Part shown: piece after piece, positions 13,037-13,097 of the stretch
How positions within the stretch are numbered: the stretch's first letter is position 1
Layout: each line of letters starts with the position of its first letter
The notes under the pieces: model-generated
The model's database searches: none
What the model saw: only the letters and a program-made list of their open reading frames with translations
What the model was told of the DNA's origin: nothing
Program-made: the position numbers and the translations under genes
Assembly: GCA_903925515.1 (NCBI GenBank)
Contig: CAIYFP010000562.1
Coordinates: 1 to 13,097 of the forward strand
From: an uncultured Verrucomicrobiota bacterium
GTDB taxonomy: Bacteria; Verrucomicrobiota; Verrucomicrobiia; Limisphaerales; UBA9464
Reading direction: 5' to 3'
Length of the DNA: 13,097 nt

Positions 13037-13097
13037 GACTGCGGCATGCGCGCGGGTGGCCACATCCCAAGTGACCTCGGCGTCCATCTGCCATGAA

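Larger units (their letters stand above)
12710..13097. other. Repeat-rich intergenic right edge
   Basis: 388 bp with no supported gene. Open frames exist on both strands, but they have no recognisable domain and run through the repeats. The stretch contains the tail of repeat copy A, a hairpin at 12788-12815, the dispersed repeat at 12885-12932, the strong hairpin at 12920-12959 and repeat copy B. I see nothing recognisable after 13036. Confidence 0.55.

Noticed and set aside
12574..13094. Small genes in the right-edge intergenic region
   Set aside because: All candidate frames cross the repeats and hairpins and show no recognisable protein features.
1..13097. CRISPR array or tRNA/rRNA genes
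   Set aside because: No regularly spaced short repeats and no cloverleaf or rRNA-like stretches were seen; repeats here are few and irregularly spaced.

Overview
The window is GC-rich bacterial DNA from a Gram-negative organism. The gene content suggests Verrucomicrobiota, perhaps the Limisphaerales/Pedosphaera side, but this is a moderate-confidence guess from recall. It rests on the REP-associated transposase relic, the palindromic intergenic repeats, a PIG-L deacetylase joined to a CBM9-like module, and a bacterial ceramidase-like protein. I see no rRNA, tRNA or CRISPR array.

Layout. Positions 1-348 carry no gene. They hold a 213-bp non-autonomous element (70-282) with 45-bp terminal inverted repeats. 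Two minus-strand genes follow: a ceramidase-like protein (784-2208) and, downstream of it, a minimal zincin-type metallopeptidase (349-726). Positions 2209-2642 are intergenic, with a dispersed repeat and several hairpins. At 2643-2920 lies a 3'-end fragment of a CoA-transferase gene. It abuts a decayed RAYT element (2930-3245) whose ends match those of the 70-282 element.

The centrepiece is a divergent type II restriction-modification cassette (3353-6012). It encodes a Dcm/M.EcoRII-like cytosine-5 methyltransferase with an N-terminal helix-turn-helix, and a long MvaI/BcnI-family endonuclease. Both family assignments point to a CCNGG-type site, most likely CCWGG. A small palindrome sits on the methyltransferase start codon and is a candidate autoregulatory operator. 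The cassette ends 30 bp from the stop codon of an intact CoA-transferase gene (6043-7356). The last 278 bp of that gene are about 94% identical to the 2643-2920 fragment and in the same orientation. The cassette and the RAYT relic therefore lie between direct repeats of a target-gene 3' end, which suggests an acquired island.

The intact CoA transferase is the last gene of a probable minus-strand operon: MFS transporter (10962-9373), secreted PIG-L deacetylase with a CBM9-like domain (9347-7425), then CoA transferase. This may be a small carbohydrate-use module, with extracytoplasmic deacetylation, uptake and short-chain acyl-CoA handling. Divergently, across a 280-bp regulatory gap, run a serine O-acetyltransferase gene (11243-12160) and a GNAT acetyltransferase gene (12164-12709), spaced by 3 bp. 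The right edge (12710-13097) is a nest of repeats. A 96-bp direct repeat there overlaps the 3' end of the GNAT gene, and a perfect 13-bp-arm hairpin lies next to the second copy.
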